DNA from: an uncultured Bacteroidales bacterium
GTDB lineage: Bacteria; Bacteroidota; Bacteroidia; Bacteroidales; F082
NCBI GenBank assembly: GCA_947303395.1
Contig: CAMYYD010000010.1
Location: 1 to 64,000, forward strand
DNA: 64,000 nt
Direction of reading: 5' to 3'
Every line of letters begins with the position of its first letter. The first letter of the stretch is position 1. The translations under genes and the position numbers were made by a program. Below the pieces are notes generated by a model. The model worked only from the letters and a program-made list of their open reading frames with translations. It did no database searches and was not told the origin of the DNA. Shown piece after piece: positions 23,124-32,701 of the stretch.

Positions 23124-24344
23124 TTATTCGAATCTTATTGATTTTGAAGGTCTTACATTGTTAATAAGCATGGTTGGCAACAGCAGCATCAACACCCAAA
23201 GAATCATTGTTCCAACATTCAAAGCCAAGATATGCCAGATGTTCAATTCAATCGGAACTGCCGAAAGATAATACGATTCCGGTGACAGCGCGATGATATT
23301 GGTGAATTTTTGGATGAGGCACAACCCTATTCCTAACACGTTTCCGATGGCCATACCTATTAATAATATGCGGCATGAACGTTTCAGGAAGATGCTTCTG
23401 ATGAGTGCGTTGCTGGCTCCCATAGCTTTTAGCAAACCGATTGTCGATGTGCGTTCAAGAATGATTATCAATAACATGCTGATAATTGTGATGCCTGCCA
23501 CCAGCAACATCAGCACAATGATGATGACCACATTCATATCCTGAAGCTCGAGCCAGTCGAATATCTGCGGATAGCTTTCCATCGCTGAATACGACACGAG
23601 TCTTGTCGGGATGCCGAAGTAAATCTTGCGGTTATACTCTTCAATGTTTTTCTCATCGTCGACCCAAATCTCAAGATGCCCTATCTCTCCGTTGTCCCAG
23701 CCGTTGAGTCGTCTGATTTGGTTCAAATCGCAGTAAACATAACGCTCGTCGCACTCCTGGAGTCCGGTTTCATAAACGCCTTTAACGTTGAATTTACGTC
23801 CTCTCGCCTTCAGGTCTTGGTCGACAAACCAGATTCGCACTGGATCTCCAACCTTCAAATTCATCTTATGAGCAATGATATTTGAAACAACAACATCGTT
23901 AGAACGTTCATTTTCAGCGTATTGCGGAAGTTCGCCATCAACAAGATATGAGCCAATGTATTTCCAATTATAATCAAAATCGACACCTTTCAATACCACA
24001 GCCTGAATCTCATCGTCAGTTTTGATTATGCCAGCCTTGTTGGCCGTTTTGTGCATCTCAGTGATGAAAGGCATGTCCAAACAATTGATCAGCACGCTGT
24101 CAAAAACAAACGGAGTCTCCTCAATCGACTCGTTCTGGTTCAGCGCCTGAATGTGAATCGGGGCAACAAAACCAACAACCTTATCCTTGATCTGATTCTT
24201 GAAACCGACGACTACAGCTATGGAAATCAACATGATAGCGATACCAAGAGCCACGCTGGTTACGGCAATTCGCATCACGGTCGAGGATAAATTTTCCTTC
24301 GACAAAGAAAAAATTCTTTTCGATATGAATGTCGACGCGTTCAT
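23124..24344 (-). CDS. ABC transporter permease, LolC/LolE/FtsX-like
   Basis: N-terminal TM plus C-terminal IIIVLMLLVAGITIISMLLIIILERTSTIGLLKAMGASNALIRSIFL. Confidence 0.88.
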   Translation of the reverse strand: MNASTFISKRIFSLSKENLSSTVMRIAVTSVALGIAIMLISIAVVVGFKNQIKDKVVGFVAPIHIQALNQNESIEETPFVFDSVLINCLDMPFITEMHKTANKAGIIKTDDEIQAVVLKGVDFDYNWKYIGSYLVDGELPQYAENERSNDVVVSNIIAHKMNLKVGDPVRIWFVDQDLKARGRKFNVKGVYETGLQECDERYVYCDLNQIRRLNGWDNGEIGHLEIWVDDEKNIEEYNRKIYFGIPTRLVSYSAMESYPQIFDWLELQDMNVVIIIVLMLLVAGITIISMLLIIILERTSTIGLLKAMGASNALIRSIFLKRSCRILLIGMAIGNVLGIGLCLIQKFTNIIALSPESYYLSAVPIELNIWHILALNVGTMILWVLMLLLPTMLINNVRPSKSIRFE

Positions 24345-24383
24345 TTTTTTCTTATCATTGCAAAATTAAAAAAAATATTGAAT

Positions 24384-25496
24384 ATGACAAGAAAAATTTT
24401 AGCTTTATTTGCTTTTATCATATTCATCTCATTGAATATCAACGCTCAAGAGCTCAAACTTCTCGATGCCAAGGATGCTGTGACAGGTGCTTCGAGGATG
24501 GAAAAATATATTCCAATGCTTGCCGAAAAGAAAGTCGGAGTGGTTGCCAACCAGACAAGCATTATGGATAATGGCACTCATCTTGTCGACACCTTGGTAA
24601 GTCAAGGTGTTAATGTTGTTAAGATTTTCACGCCAGAACATGGTTTCCGAGGGACTGCTGAGGCTGGTGCTTTCGTGGATTCTGGCATCGACGAGAAAAC
24701 AGGTGTCCAGATCATATCACTTTACGGAAAGAATAAAAAACCGACTTCTGAACAGCTTCAAGGCATTGATATTCTTGTGTTTGACCTTCAAGATGTCGGT
24801 TGCAGATTCTACACTTACATCTCCACGATGACTTACATTATGGAGGCTGCTGCCGAAAACAACGTTCCCGTCATAGTTCTCGACCGCCCGAATCCGAATG
24901 GATTCTACGTTGATGGTCCTGTGCTTGAAAAAGAGAACGCTTCATTTGTTGGAATGCATTGTGTGCCAATAGTTTACGGCTTGACAATTGGGGAATATGC
25001 ACTGATGGTCAATGGCGAGAGATGGCTCAGCGACAGTCTGCAATGTGATTTGACGGTCATTCCGCTTGGAAACTATGACAGAAACGCGATTTATAAACTC
25101 CCGGTGAAGCCGTCACCTAACTTGCCAAATTGGGAGGCCGTTTACCTCTACCCTTCGCTTTGTCTGTTTGAAGGCACTGATTTGGGTGTGGGACGTCGCA
25201 CGAAACTGCCTTTCCAAATTTACACACATCCGCAGCTTGACACTGTGAATCTTGTGGATTATGCCCATAATTATTTGGAAAATGATAAAAAACTGAATCT
25301 CTCGTGGATTCTTGACGCTCGCAAACAGCTCAAAGACGATGAGAAATTTTTCAATAATTATTTCATAAAGTTGGTTGGAGTTTCCGACATGCAACAAAAA
25401 ATCGATTCCGCCATGTCAGAGGATGAGATTCGTTCATCGTGGCAGGACGGAATCGATAACTATCAGAAAATCAGAGAAAAATATCTGATTTATTAG
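24384..25496 (+). CDS. DUF1343 family protein (NamZ-like exo-beta-N-acetylmuramidase)
   Basis: KVGVVANQTSIM, FTPEHGFRGTAEAG, VFDLQDVGCRFYTYISTM, VLDRPNPNGFYVDGPVL; the track start at 24378 is TTG, ATG is at 24384. Confidence 0.9.
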   Translation: MTRKILALFAFIIFISLNINAQELKLLDAKDAVTGASRMEKYIPMLAEKKVGVVANQTSIMDNGTHLVDTLVSQGVNVVKIFTPEHGFRGTAEAGAFVDSGIDEKTGVQIISLYGKNKKPTSEQLQGIDILVFDLQDVGCRFYTYISTMTYIMEAAAENNVPVIVLDRPNPNGFYVDGPVLEKENASFVGMHCVPIVYGLTIGEYALMVNGERWLSDSLQCDLTVIPLGNYDRNAIYKLPVKPSPNLPNWEAVYLYPSLCLFEGTDLGVGRRTKLPFQIYTHPQLDTVNLVDYAHNYLENDKKLNLSWILDARKQLKDDEKFFNNYFIKLVGVSDMQQKIDSAMSEDEIRSSWQDGIDNYQKIREKYLIY

Positions 25497-26695
25497 TAAT
25501 TTCTCTTTCCTGGATAAACTTCGAGAGCTTTTCCGAGAATCATCATTGCGTCTTTCAAATCGTCGCAGTTGAGGCAGTAGCTCAAGCGCACTTCCTGACG
25601 ACCGAGACCGATTGTTGAATAGAATCCGCTTGCTGGTGCGAGCATCACTGTCTTGCCTTCATAGTTGAAGTCGGTGAGCATCCACTTGCAGAACTTGTCG
25701 GAATCGTCGATTGGCAAATGTGCCACGATGTAGAAAGCGCCTTTAGGTGTCGGGCAGAATGCTCCAGGAATCTTGTTGATACCTTCAACGCAAACATCAC
25801 GACGTTTCACGTATTCGGCAACGATAGCGTCGAAATATGAAACTGGAGTGTCGAGAGCAGCCTCACCGGCCACCTGACCGTATGTTGGAGGCGACAAACG
25901 AGCCTGAGCGAACTTCATTGCTGTAGAGATGACTTCGCGGTTACGTGTCACCATACGACCAACACGGATACCGCAAGCGCTGAAACGCTTTGACACTGAG
26001 TCGATTAAGATGACGTTGTCGTCAACACCTTTGAGGCTCATTGCTGAATGATGTACTGATCCGTCATAGCAGAACTCACGGTAAACCTCATCAGAAATGA
26101 GATAAAGGTCATATTTCAAGATGATCTGACGCAGACGTTCCATTTCCTCTTCTGAATAGAGGTAACCTGTAGGGTTGTTAGGGTTACAGATTAGGATGGC
26201 CTTTGTGTGCTCGGTGATAGCCTTCTCAAAGTCCTCGATTGGAGGAAGAGCGAAACCGTTGCTAATCTCAGAATATATTGGGCGGACGCGCACTCCGGCT
26301 GTCTGTGCGAAACCATTGTAGTTTGCATAGAATGGTTCTGGAATAACGATCTCATCATCCGGGTCCATGATTGTCTGGAAAGCGATTGAGAGAGCTTCAG
26401 AAGCGCCGTTTGTCACGATGATATCATCCGGAGTGACATGAATGTTCAATCTGTCATAATATTCGCAAAGTTTCTTTCTGTATGAAAGAGTACCTGCTGA
26501 ATGTGTGTATTTGATGACTTTTTCGTCATAATTTTTGACAGCTTCAAGGGCGTATGGAGTTGTCGCGATATCTGGCTGACCGATATTCAAGTGATACACA
26601 TGAATACCTCTTGATTTTGCTTCGTCGGCGAAAGGAACGAGCTTTCTGATTGGCGAAGCCGGCATAAACTGGCCTTTTTTAGAAATCTTCGGCAT
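25493..26695 (-). CDS. Pyridoxal phosphate-dependent aminotransferase (aspartate aminotransferase-like)
   Basis: LNIGQPDIATTP, NPNNPTGYLYSEEEM, VILIDSVSKRFSACGIRVGRMV. Confidence 0.92.
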   Translation of the reverse strand: MPKISKKGQFMPASPIRKLVPFADEAKSRGIHVYHLNIGQPDIATTPYALEAVKNYDEKVIKYTHSAGTLSYRKKLCEYYDRLNIHVTPDDIIVTNGASEALSIAFQTIMDPDDEIVIPEPFYANYNGFAQTAGVRVRPIYSEISNGFALPPIEDFEKAITEHTKAILICNPNNPTGYLYSEEEMERLRQIILKYDLYLISDEVYREFCYDGSVHHSAMSLKGVDDNVILIDSVSKRFSACGIRVGRMVTRNREVISTAMKFAQARLSPPTYGQVAGEAALDTPVSYFDAIVAEYVKRRDVCVEGINKIPGAFCPTPKGAFYIVAHLPIDDSDKFCKWMLTDFNYEGKTVMLAPASGFYSTIGLGRQEVRLSYCLNCDDLKDAMMILGKALEVYPGKRNY

Positions 26696-26712
26696 AATAT
26701 ATTAATTAGGTA

Positions 26713-27189
26713 TTAGTTAGTCTTGTTTACAGGAGAACCGACGCTTTCCATTTTCATCGGAGCTGCATCGGTTGGTTGTGCTTCGACAGTGCCTTTGATA
26801 TGGAGCTTTATCTCCTTGTTTATCAATGCGTTAGAAAAAATAGTAACATATTTGTTAAAGCCACCTGGACGGTCGGTGTTTTTATACGTCACCTTGATGC
26901 AGTTTGATTCACCTGGAAGAATTGGCTGTTTTGGCCATTCCGGCACTGTGCATCCGCATGATGATTTAGGTTGTGAAAGGATAAGCGGCTCGTTGCCGGT
27001 ATTGACAAACACAAACTCGTATGATCCATTGCCTTTAAAAGGAATATTACCGAAATCGTGATTGGTCTCTTTGAAAGTGATTTCCGGACCGTTTTGTTTC
27101 TCTGTTGTTTCTTCGCTTTGAGCGAATGCTATCGAACACATCAAAAACAGTGCGCTGAATAAAACAAATAACTTCTTCATATTTGACAT
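26713..27189 (-). CDS. DUF1573 domain-containing protein
   Basis: Signal peptide; ETNHDFGNIPFKGNGSYEFVFVNTGNEPLILSQPKSSCGCTVPEWPKQPILPG. Confidence 0.92.
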   Translation of the reverse strand: MSNMKKLFVLFSALFLMCSIAFAQSEETTEKQNGPEITFKETNHDFGNIPFKGNGSYEFVFVNTGNEPLILSQPKSSCGCTVPEWPKQPILPGESNCIKVTYKNTDRPGGFNKYVTIFSNALINKEIKLHIKGTVEAQPTDAAPMKMESVGSPVNKTN

Positions 27190-27276
27190 TTTTACAATAT
27201 TTTCAACCTACAAAGATACATATTTTTCTAATATGAAAGTAGAAAAAATAATTTTTTAAAAAAATGAAAAAAAATG

Positions 27277-27306
27277 TTGTGGATATTAAAAAAGTGTGTA
27301 TTTTTG
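27277..27306 (+). promoter_or_regulatory. Bacteroidetes-type promoter upstream of tRNA-Met
   Basis: TTG (27277) - 19 nt - TATTTTTG (27299-27306). Confidence 0.6.
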
Positions 27307-27318
27307 CACTCCGAAAAC

Positions 27319-27392
27319 GGCGGGGTAGCTCAGTTGGTTAGAGCGTCGGATTCATAACCCGGAGGTCATGAGTTCAATTCTCATCCCCGCTA
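27319..27392 (+). tRNA. tRNA with CAT anticodon (tRNA-Met, or tRNA-Ile2 if lysidine-modified)
   Basis: Acceptor GGCGGGG/CCCCGCT (G1-U72 wobble), D arm GCTCAGTTGGTTAGAGC, anticodon loop TTCATAA, T arm ATGAG-TTCAATT-CTCAT; CCA not encoded. Confidence 0.95.
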
Positions 27393-27408
27393 CATTGATA
27401 AATAAATG

Positions 27409-27447
27409 AAAATCAGCGAGTTAGAAACCCGCTGATTTTATTTTTAG
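27409..27447. terminator. Hairpin terminator downstream of tRNA-Met
   Basis: AAAATCAGCG...CGCTGATTTT then ATTTTT. Confidence 0.7.
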
Positions 27448-27465
27448 GACTAATAAAAATAACTA

Positions 27466-27981
27466 TTATAATCCATATTCGGCTTCGGCTTCAGCCGCCA
27501 TCTGAATGGCATCTTCATCAACTCTGATGTACTCTTTAACTTTTGGACTTATAGTCTTTAGGCAATAATCGTGCAGCATCACTTCCACTTCCTGCATTGT
27601 GGTTTCAATAAGCTTCTTTGTGAGTTGGCACTCCCAAAGCACCAGCACCTGCCAACCGTTATCTTGTAAAATCTGATAATTTTGTTTGTCTCGTTCCTGA
27701 TTTCTGCGGATTTTGGCCTCCCAGAACTCCACATTGGTTTTAGGCATCTTGAATTTATCGCAACCTTCGTGACAGTGCCAGAAACAACCGTTGACAAAAA
27801 TGGCGGTGCGATAGCGGCGCATAACAATGTCGGGCTTGCCAGGAACACCTTTTACATTAAGACGATAATGATAGCCATGAGACCATAACCAGCGACGGAC
27901 AAGAAGTTCAGGTCTCGTATCCTTGGAATGGATGTTGGACATGCAATTATGACGTTGCTGTGACGCAAGACGATCAGGCAT
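27466..27981 (-). CDS. vsr: Very short patch repair endonuclease
   Basis: MSNIHSKDTRPELLVRRWLWSHGYHYRLNVKGVPGKPDIVMRRYRTAIFVNGCFWHCHEGC. Confidence 0.95.
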   Translation of the reverse strand: MPDRLASQQRHNCMSNIHSKDTRPELLVRRWLWSHGYHYRLNVKGVPGKPDIVMRRYRTAIFVNGCFWHCHEGCDKFKMPKTNVEFWEAKIRRNQERDKQNYQILQDNGWQVLVLWECQLTKKLIETTMQEVEVMLHDYCLKTISPKVKEYIRVDEDAIQMAAEAEAEYGL

Positions 27982-27999
27982 GCACTAACAGATTGATTG

Positions 28000-29202
28000 T
28001 CAATTTATCAAATAATGTTTAGGCAAATTAGCTTGTTTGATTCTAACCATACTAATAAAGTCATGTAAATTGCCGATTTCGCTTTGATATTCCTGAGGGA
28101 AACTCTTAATATACTGTTGTGGAACAACCAGTTTGAGATTCGAGTCGCGCATTTCACGCAACTGATTCTTTGAAACACCCTGCTGTAATGTGAACAAAAA
28201 CTTAATATCCACTCGATTTGCTTCAGTAAGAACTTGGCGCCAACGATCCTTGCATGTTGTTTTTGCACCGAGCACTATCAAATCATCCGCAGGGAACTCT
28301 ATATTATGATAACATTCTGAATTTGGAAATAGAAAATCCGGTTTTTTGTTATCTTCTGTTATAGCTTGCTCTTCAAACACAAGATCATTTGAAGTAAAGA
28401 TTTTGGCTAAATGATGCTCCAACGACTTTCCAGCTCTTGATTTACGGCGATTGAGCACTTCGTTAGCCACCTGGACGAACTCATCTATGTTGTCAAAAGG
28501 TTTTGAAATAATATTAGAATAAACCTTTTCTTCCATATACTTAAACAGCTGGTATTCAGCATTAACCCAATTCAAAAGAACTTCGTCTGGCTTTGCTTTC
28601 AATGCCGAATCATTGATGTTATATGCACTATTGAAACAATCACGAGCACCATCCGCCATCATCTTAGTTTCAGGAAAACTGTTAAAACGGTTTGCAAATT
28701 CTCGTAAAAGTTGCGCTATCTTAACATCTTGCTCAACTACTCCAGCAACATCTATAAGTTGGTTTGTTTGGCCTGGAGCAAGGTTAAAAGTTGCAAAAAA
28801 TTCATCTATATCTTCATCGCTACTTAGAACGAAGCCGGCGTAGTCTTCTTCTGTAAATTTGGCAATAATTAGAAAATCACCGACATTGTCATCCTGAAGG
28901 AACGGAAAGCTCCGACCAAATCGAGTAATACGATATTCATTACGTGTTCCCTGACCGTAATATTTCATGCAACTTTCAGTTGTAAAATCATCCTGCCATT
29001 TTATTTGTACTAATTTTTCTTTATTTTCACCTTTTTGTCCAGGTTTTTCAAAAAGTAGCTCAGAGGCACATTTGGGAATATAAAATCCAGCTTGATGAGA
29101 TCCGGTTGTACCCGTGTCGTTACCTGTAATAAAACGGCACCATGCTGCTTTAGACTGCCTAACGCTTTGAACGGCCGAGTTTAATAGTTCGCTCATAATC
29201 AT
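28000..29202 (-). CDS. EcoRII-type (type IIE) restriction endonuclease
   Basis: N-terminal EcoRII-N-like WCRFITGNDTGTTGSHQAGFYIPK; C-terminal PDFLFP...LGAKTTCKDRWRQVLTEANRVD catalytic region. Confidence 0.88.
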   Translation of the reverse strand: MIMSELLNSAVQSVRQSKAAWCRFITGNDTGTTGSHQAGFYIPKCASELLFEKPGQKGENKEKLVQIKWQDDFTTESCMKYYGQGTRNEYRITRFGRSFPFLQDDNVGDFLIIAKFTEEDYAGFVLSSDEDIDEFFATFNLAPGQTNQLIDVAGVVEQDVKIAQLLREFANRFNSFPETKMMADGARDCFNSAYNINDSALKAKPDEVLLNWVNAEYQLFKYMEEKVYSNIISKPFDNIDEFVQVANEVLNRRKSRAGKSLEHHLAKIFTSNDLVFEEQAITEDNKKPDFLFPNSECYHNIEFPADDLIVLGAKTTCKDRWRQVLTEANRVDIKFLFTLQQGVSKNQLREMRDSNLKLVVPQQYIKSFPQEYQSEIGNLHDFISMVRIKQANLPKHYLIN

Positions 29203-30388
29203 TTATGGTTTTTATTATTTGTTCTGATACTGCTGCAATTAACGGCACGACAACCGAGTTGCCACATTGACGATATGCTTGTACATCCGAAACTTGGTCA
29301 ATACGGAATGAGTCAGGATAGCCCATTAAACGTGCGCATTCGCGAGGTGATAGTCTTCTAGGATTCTTTCCATTGCCTTGAGGAATTAATATCTCAGAGC
29401 CATCTTTGTAATAGCGGGCACTGAGTGTTCTCGTGATACCATCAAGGTTTACGAGCCCATAACCGAATCCATTACCTTTGGCCCGATGTTTTTCAGCATA
29501 ATTTTGTAAATATGTCCAAAGCTTATCACTTAAAGTATATTTGGAATCAATGTTTGGATCAAGTATTTCTCTAATACAACGTGTAGCTTCGTGCTGTTCT
29601 GGGAATACGAATTGTTCCTTACCATGGTATCGTTTTTTGTCAAAACCAACTATCATAATACGTTCACGATGCTGAGGCACATATGTTTGACCGTCCATTA
29701 CTTGATAATGAAGCGAATAGTCCAATTCTTCAAGAGTTTCTTTGATGACTCTAAAAGTATTGCCATTATCATGGGATGTCAAATTTTTTACGTTTTCAAG
29801 ATAAAACGCTTTAGGTCTATGTCTGCTTATAATATCGGCAACGTCAAAGAAAAGTGTACCTTGAGTTTTGTCTTTGAATCCGGTTTCGCGTCCCAAACTA
29901 TTTTTCTTTGATACGCCAGCAATAGAAAATGGTTGGCATGGGAAACCAGCGCAAAGAATATCAAATTGTTCAGGTATATACGATTTTGTCTCTTTTTTTG
30001 TTATGTCGCCAAAAGGCATTTCTCCGTAGTTGGCAAAATACGTTTTTTGTGCATACACATTCCATTCGGATGAATACACACATTTACCACCGGCATTTTG
30101 CATCGCAATACGGAATCCGCCAATTCCTGCGAATAGATCAATGAATGTAAATTTCGGATTTTCCGGGGCGGGAAAAGGAACTGAGAATAATTCTGGAAAC
30201 AAGTTGTAAGAAGCTTGATCCTCTTCAACATAATCTACATATTTATCTTCTTGAACATCATATCCTAACAACCTTTTTGCATCTTTTTCAAAAGGTTTCT
30301 CAAACCTAGTATTCAGATTTTGCAAATAGTGTGTCACTATTGCAGACTCATCATTAAACCCAATTTTAAACCCCGATATATTCTCCAT
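29159..30388 (-). CDS. DNA (cytosine-5-)-methyltransferase, Dcm/EcoRII-like
   Basis: FIDLFAGIGGFRIAMQNAG, GFPCQPFSIAG, FYLENVKNL, QHRERIMIVGF, RQCGNSVVVPL. Confidence 0.96.
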   Translation of the reverse strand: MENISGFKIGFNDESAIVTHYLQNLNTRFEKPFEKDAKRLLGYDVQEDKYVDYVEEDQASYNLFPELFSVPFPAPENPKFTFIDLFAGIGGFRIAMQNAGGKCVYSSEWNVYAQKTYFANYGEMPFGDITKKETKSYIPEQFDILCAGFPCQPFSIAGVSKKNSLGRETGFKDKTQGTLFFDVADIISRHRPKAFYLENVKNLTSHDNGNTFRVIKETLEELDYSLHYQVMDGQTYVPQHRERIMIVGFDKKRYHGKEQFVFPEQHEATRCIREILDPNIDSKYTLSDKLWTYLQNYAEKHRAKGNGFGYGLVNLDGITRTLSARYYKDGSEILIPQGNGKNPRRLSPRECARLMGYPDSFRIDQVSDVQAYRQCGNSVVVPLIAAVSEQIIKTINDYERTIKLGRSKR

Positions 30389-30461
30389 GTCAAAATCTTT
30401 AACAAATGCAAAAATACATAATTTTCAAAAACTAGTATTAAACAGATTGAGATTTATTCTT

Positions 30462-31061
30462 TTAATCCCATAAATGCCAAAAATACTTGCTAAATAAAAC
30501 AAAAAATTCATTCTTGCATTTTTCTCTATATTCTTCAATTTTGTATGAGTATTCAGAATGTAAATCCATTATTTTTCGATTTTCTTCGCCATGAGTCGGA
30601 TCATCATCAGGCAAAAACGCCTTATAACTCCCCGTCTTTTCTGCTTCTTTATTATCTTCGTCGGTTCTTAATTTTTCACCCATAAAACCATACTTTTTTT
30701 CAAAAGCTTTTGATATACGATGCCAGTCCTTGTCATATGGGTTTTTCATGGAACAAGTATCTTCGTTCATTTCATCAGCAAGATGAGCCATATGAAGTAT
30801 TGTGTCTGTCCAACGTTTTATATATATTTCATCTTTTTCTTTGTGTTTGTTTTCTGCACTTATTATTTCACCGTTTTTATCAAGTTCTATATAACCATGT
30901 TTGGTTTTTGCCAGCTGTTTGAGCATTGGGCTTATAGTTTTGCTAAACCAATAATCTATTGACCAAACATCCTCATCAGAAAAGCCTCGTTTGATTCTCT
31001 GTTTCGCCATTCGCTCGTTAAAAGCGATTTCTTTCTTTGTAAGCTTTCTTTTTGTTGCCAT
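30462..31061 (-). CDS. Hypothetical protein of possible phage/mobile-element family
   Basis: 199 aa; KRGFSDEDVWSIDYWFSKTISPMLKQLAK...KRWTDTILHMAHLADEM; AT-rich. Confidence 0.6.
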   Translation of the reverse strand: MATKRKLTKKEIAFNERMAKQRIKRGFSDEDVWSIDYWFSKTISPMLKQLAKTKHGYIELDKNGEIISAENKHKEKDEIYIKRWTDTILHMAHLADEMNEDTCSMKNPYDKDWHRISKAFEKKYGFMGEKLRTDEDNKEAEKTGSYKAFLPDDDPTHGEENRKIMDLHSEYSYKIEEYREKCKNEFFVLFSKYFWHLWD

Positions 31062-31130
31062 AATTCAATCATTTTATTGGCAAAAATAATAAAATCCCCT
31101 AATAAAAAGCTTGAGATTGAAAACTTTTTG

Positions 31131-31138
31131 TATTTTTG
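31131..31138 (+). promoter_or_regulatory. Bacteroidetes-type -7 element (TATTTTTG)
   Basis: TAnnTTTG match upstream of ATG candidates at 31170/31182; implies the annotated start at 31077 is too long. Confidence 0.5.
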
Positions 31139-31181
31139 TGTCGTGTTATGTGTAAAACATGCATCTAAAATGGAAATATAT

Positions 31182-31697
31182 ATGAATAACTCAGATTACA
31201 AAGTACATTGGATGACACAAACAGTGTTTTGGATAGCAATGACTATCCTATTTATATGTGGACTAGGAATTATTATACCTTGTCTTGGTATTAGCGAAAG
31301 TAATTTAGTTTTAACATTTATTGGTGTCTTGGCAACTTTTATTGTTGTTAGTAATTATACTCAAATAGTTGAAGTCAAGAAAGATACAAACGACAGACTA
31401 AAAGAAATAGAAGACAAATTTAATGATTCAAACATATTTGATAGTGCGTATAAAAAAGAAGTTGATCTATTTATTCGAATGAAACTACAGGAATTATTAA
31501 AAGTAGCTACCAGACCGTTCATCTGTTCAATAAAGGATTATCATATGACAGAGGACAATCGAATTATTGCAAGTGTTATTATGCCTAAAAGGGAACTTCG
31601 TCCTGGAAGTGATAACGATAATAATATACTTAAAGAGACTGAAGAAAAAGTTTTTGTTGTTGATATAATTAACCAAACAATCAAAGAAGCTAATTAG
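31182..31697 (+). CDS. Hypothetical membrane protein with two TM segments and a C-terminal soluble domain
   Basis: MNNSDYKVHWMTQTVFWIAMTILFICGLGIIIPCLG..., second TM LVLTFIGVLATFIVVSNYTQI; start chosen downstream of TATTTTTG. Confidence 0.6.
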   Translation: MNNSDYKVHWMTQTVFWIAMTILFICGLGIIIPCLGISESNLVLTFIGVLATFIVVSNYTQIVEVKKDTNDRLKEIEDKFNDSNIFDSAYKKEVDLFIRMKLQELLKVATRPFICSIKDYHMTEDNRIIASVIMPKRELRPGSDNDNNILKETEEKVFVVDIINQTIKEAN

Positions 31698-31713
31698 CTA
31701 CTACAGCCATTAT

Positions 31714-31745
31714 AAAAAAACAGCGACTTCAGTCGCTGTTTTTTT
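31714..31745. terminator. Bidirectional terminator
   Basis: AAAAAAA-CAGCGAC-TTCA-GTCGCTG-TTTTTTTT between convergent genes. Confidence 0.85.
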
Positions 31746-32701
31746 TATTTTCTAGCAATCACCTTCTTCACTGCTTCAACAATATCTGGAGTGTCCAAAT
31801 GATAGTGTTTCAACAGTTCGTCAGGGGTGCCGCTCTGACCGAAGACGTCGTTGACGGCGACCATTTCCAATGGACGAGGATTGTTCAAGGCAAGAACCTG
31901 TGCGATGCTGTCGCCGAGACCGCCATTGCGCATGTGCTCCTCAGCTGTGACCACGCAACCAGTCTTGGCCACTGACTTCAACACTGCCTCGACATCCAAC
32001 GGCTTGATTGTGTGGATGTTAATGAGTTCAGCGTTGACGCCCATCTCTTTCAAAATCGGGAGTGCCTCGATAGCTTTCCACACGAGGTGACCGCAAGCGA
32101 ATATTGACACATCAGTGCCTTCCTGAATCATCTGGGCTTTGCCAATGATGAACGGTTCGTCAGCTGGAGTGAAATTAGCAACTTTCGGGCGACCGAAACG
32201 CAGATAAACAGGACCATCGTGCTCAGCAGCAGCGATTGTTGCAGCCTTTGTCTGGTTGTAGTCGCAAGGAACCAAAACTGTCATGTTTGGCAACATCTTC
32301 ATCATGCCGATGTCCTCGAGAGTCTGGTGTGTTGCACCATCTTCGCCGAGGGTAACGCCAGCGTGTGATGCCGCGATTTTCACATTTTTATTTGAATACG
32401 AAACAACCATGCGAATCTGGTCGTAAATTCTTGCCGATGAGAAATTTGCGAAGGTTCCAGTAAACGGGATGTAACCACCGATTGCCAAACCTGCTGCGAG
32501 TCCAACCATGTTAGCCTCAGCGATGCCGACTTGGAAGAATCTCTCTGGGAATGCCTTGGCGAAGTCGCCCATCTTCAGTGAACCTGTGAGGTCAGCGGTG
32601 AGGCCGACCACCTTCGGGTTGCGCTTTCCGGCCTCGAGCAAACCATCGCCGAAGCCGCTTCTTGTATCTTTGTAGTTTTGAACTTCAATCTTCATAATCA
32701 A
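31745..32701 (-). CDS. Transketolase C-terminal subunit
   Basis: TRSGFGDGLLEAG, GIAEANMVGLAAGLA, SHAGVTLGEDGATHQTLEDIGMMK. Confidence 0.93.
   Translation of the reverse strand: MIMKIEVQNYKDTRSGFGDGLLEAGKRNPKVVGLTADLTGSLKMGDFAKAFPERFFQVGIAEANMVGLAAGLAIGGYIPFTGTFANFSSARIYDQIRMVVSYSNKNVKIAASHAGVTLGEDGATHQTLEDIGMMKMLPNMTVLVPCDYNQTKAATIAAAEHDGPVYLRFGRPKVANFTPADEPFIIGKAQMIQEGTDVSIFACGHLVWKAIEALPILKEMGVNAELINIHTIKPLDVEAVLKSVAKTGCVVTAEEHMRNGGLGDSIAQVLALNNPRPLEMVAVNDVFGQSGTPDELLKHYHLDTPDIVEAVKKVIARK

Noticed and set aside
31698-31744. attR-like duplicate of the tRNA-Met 3' end at the right edge of the RM island
   Set aside because: Only scattered similarity (GCTAC...CAGCG); no contiguous match long enough to support an attachment site.
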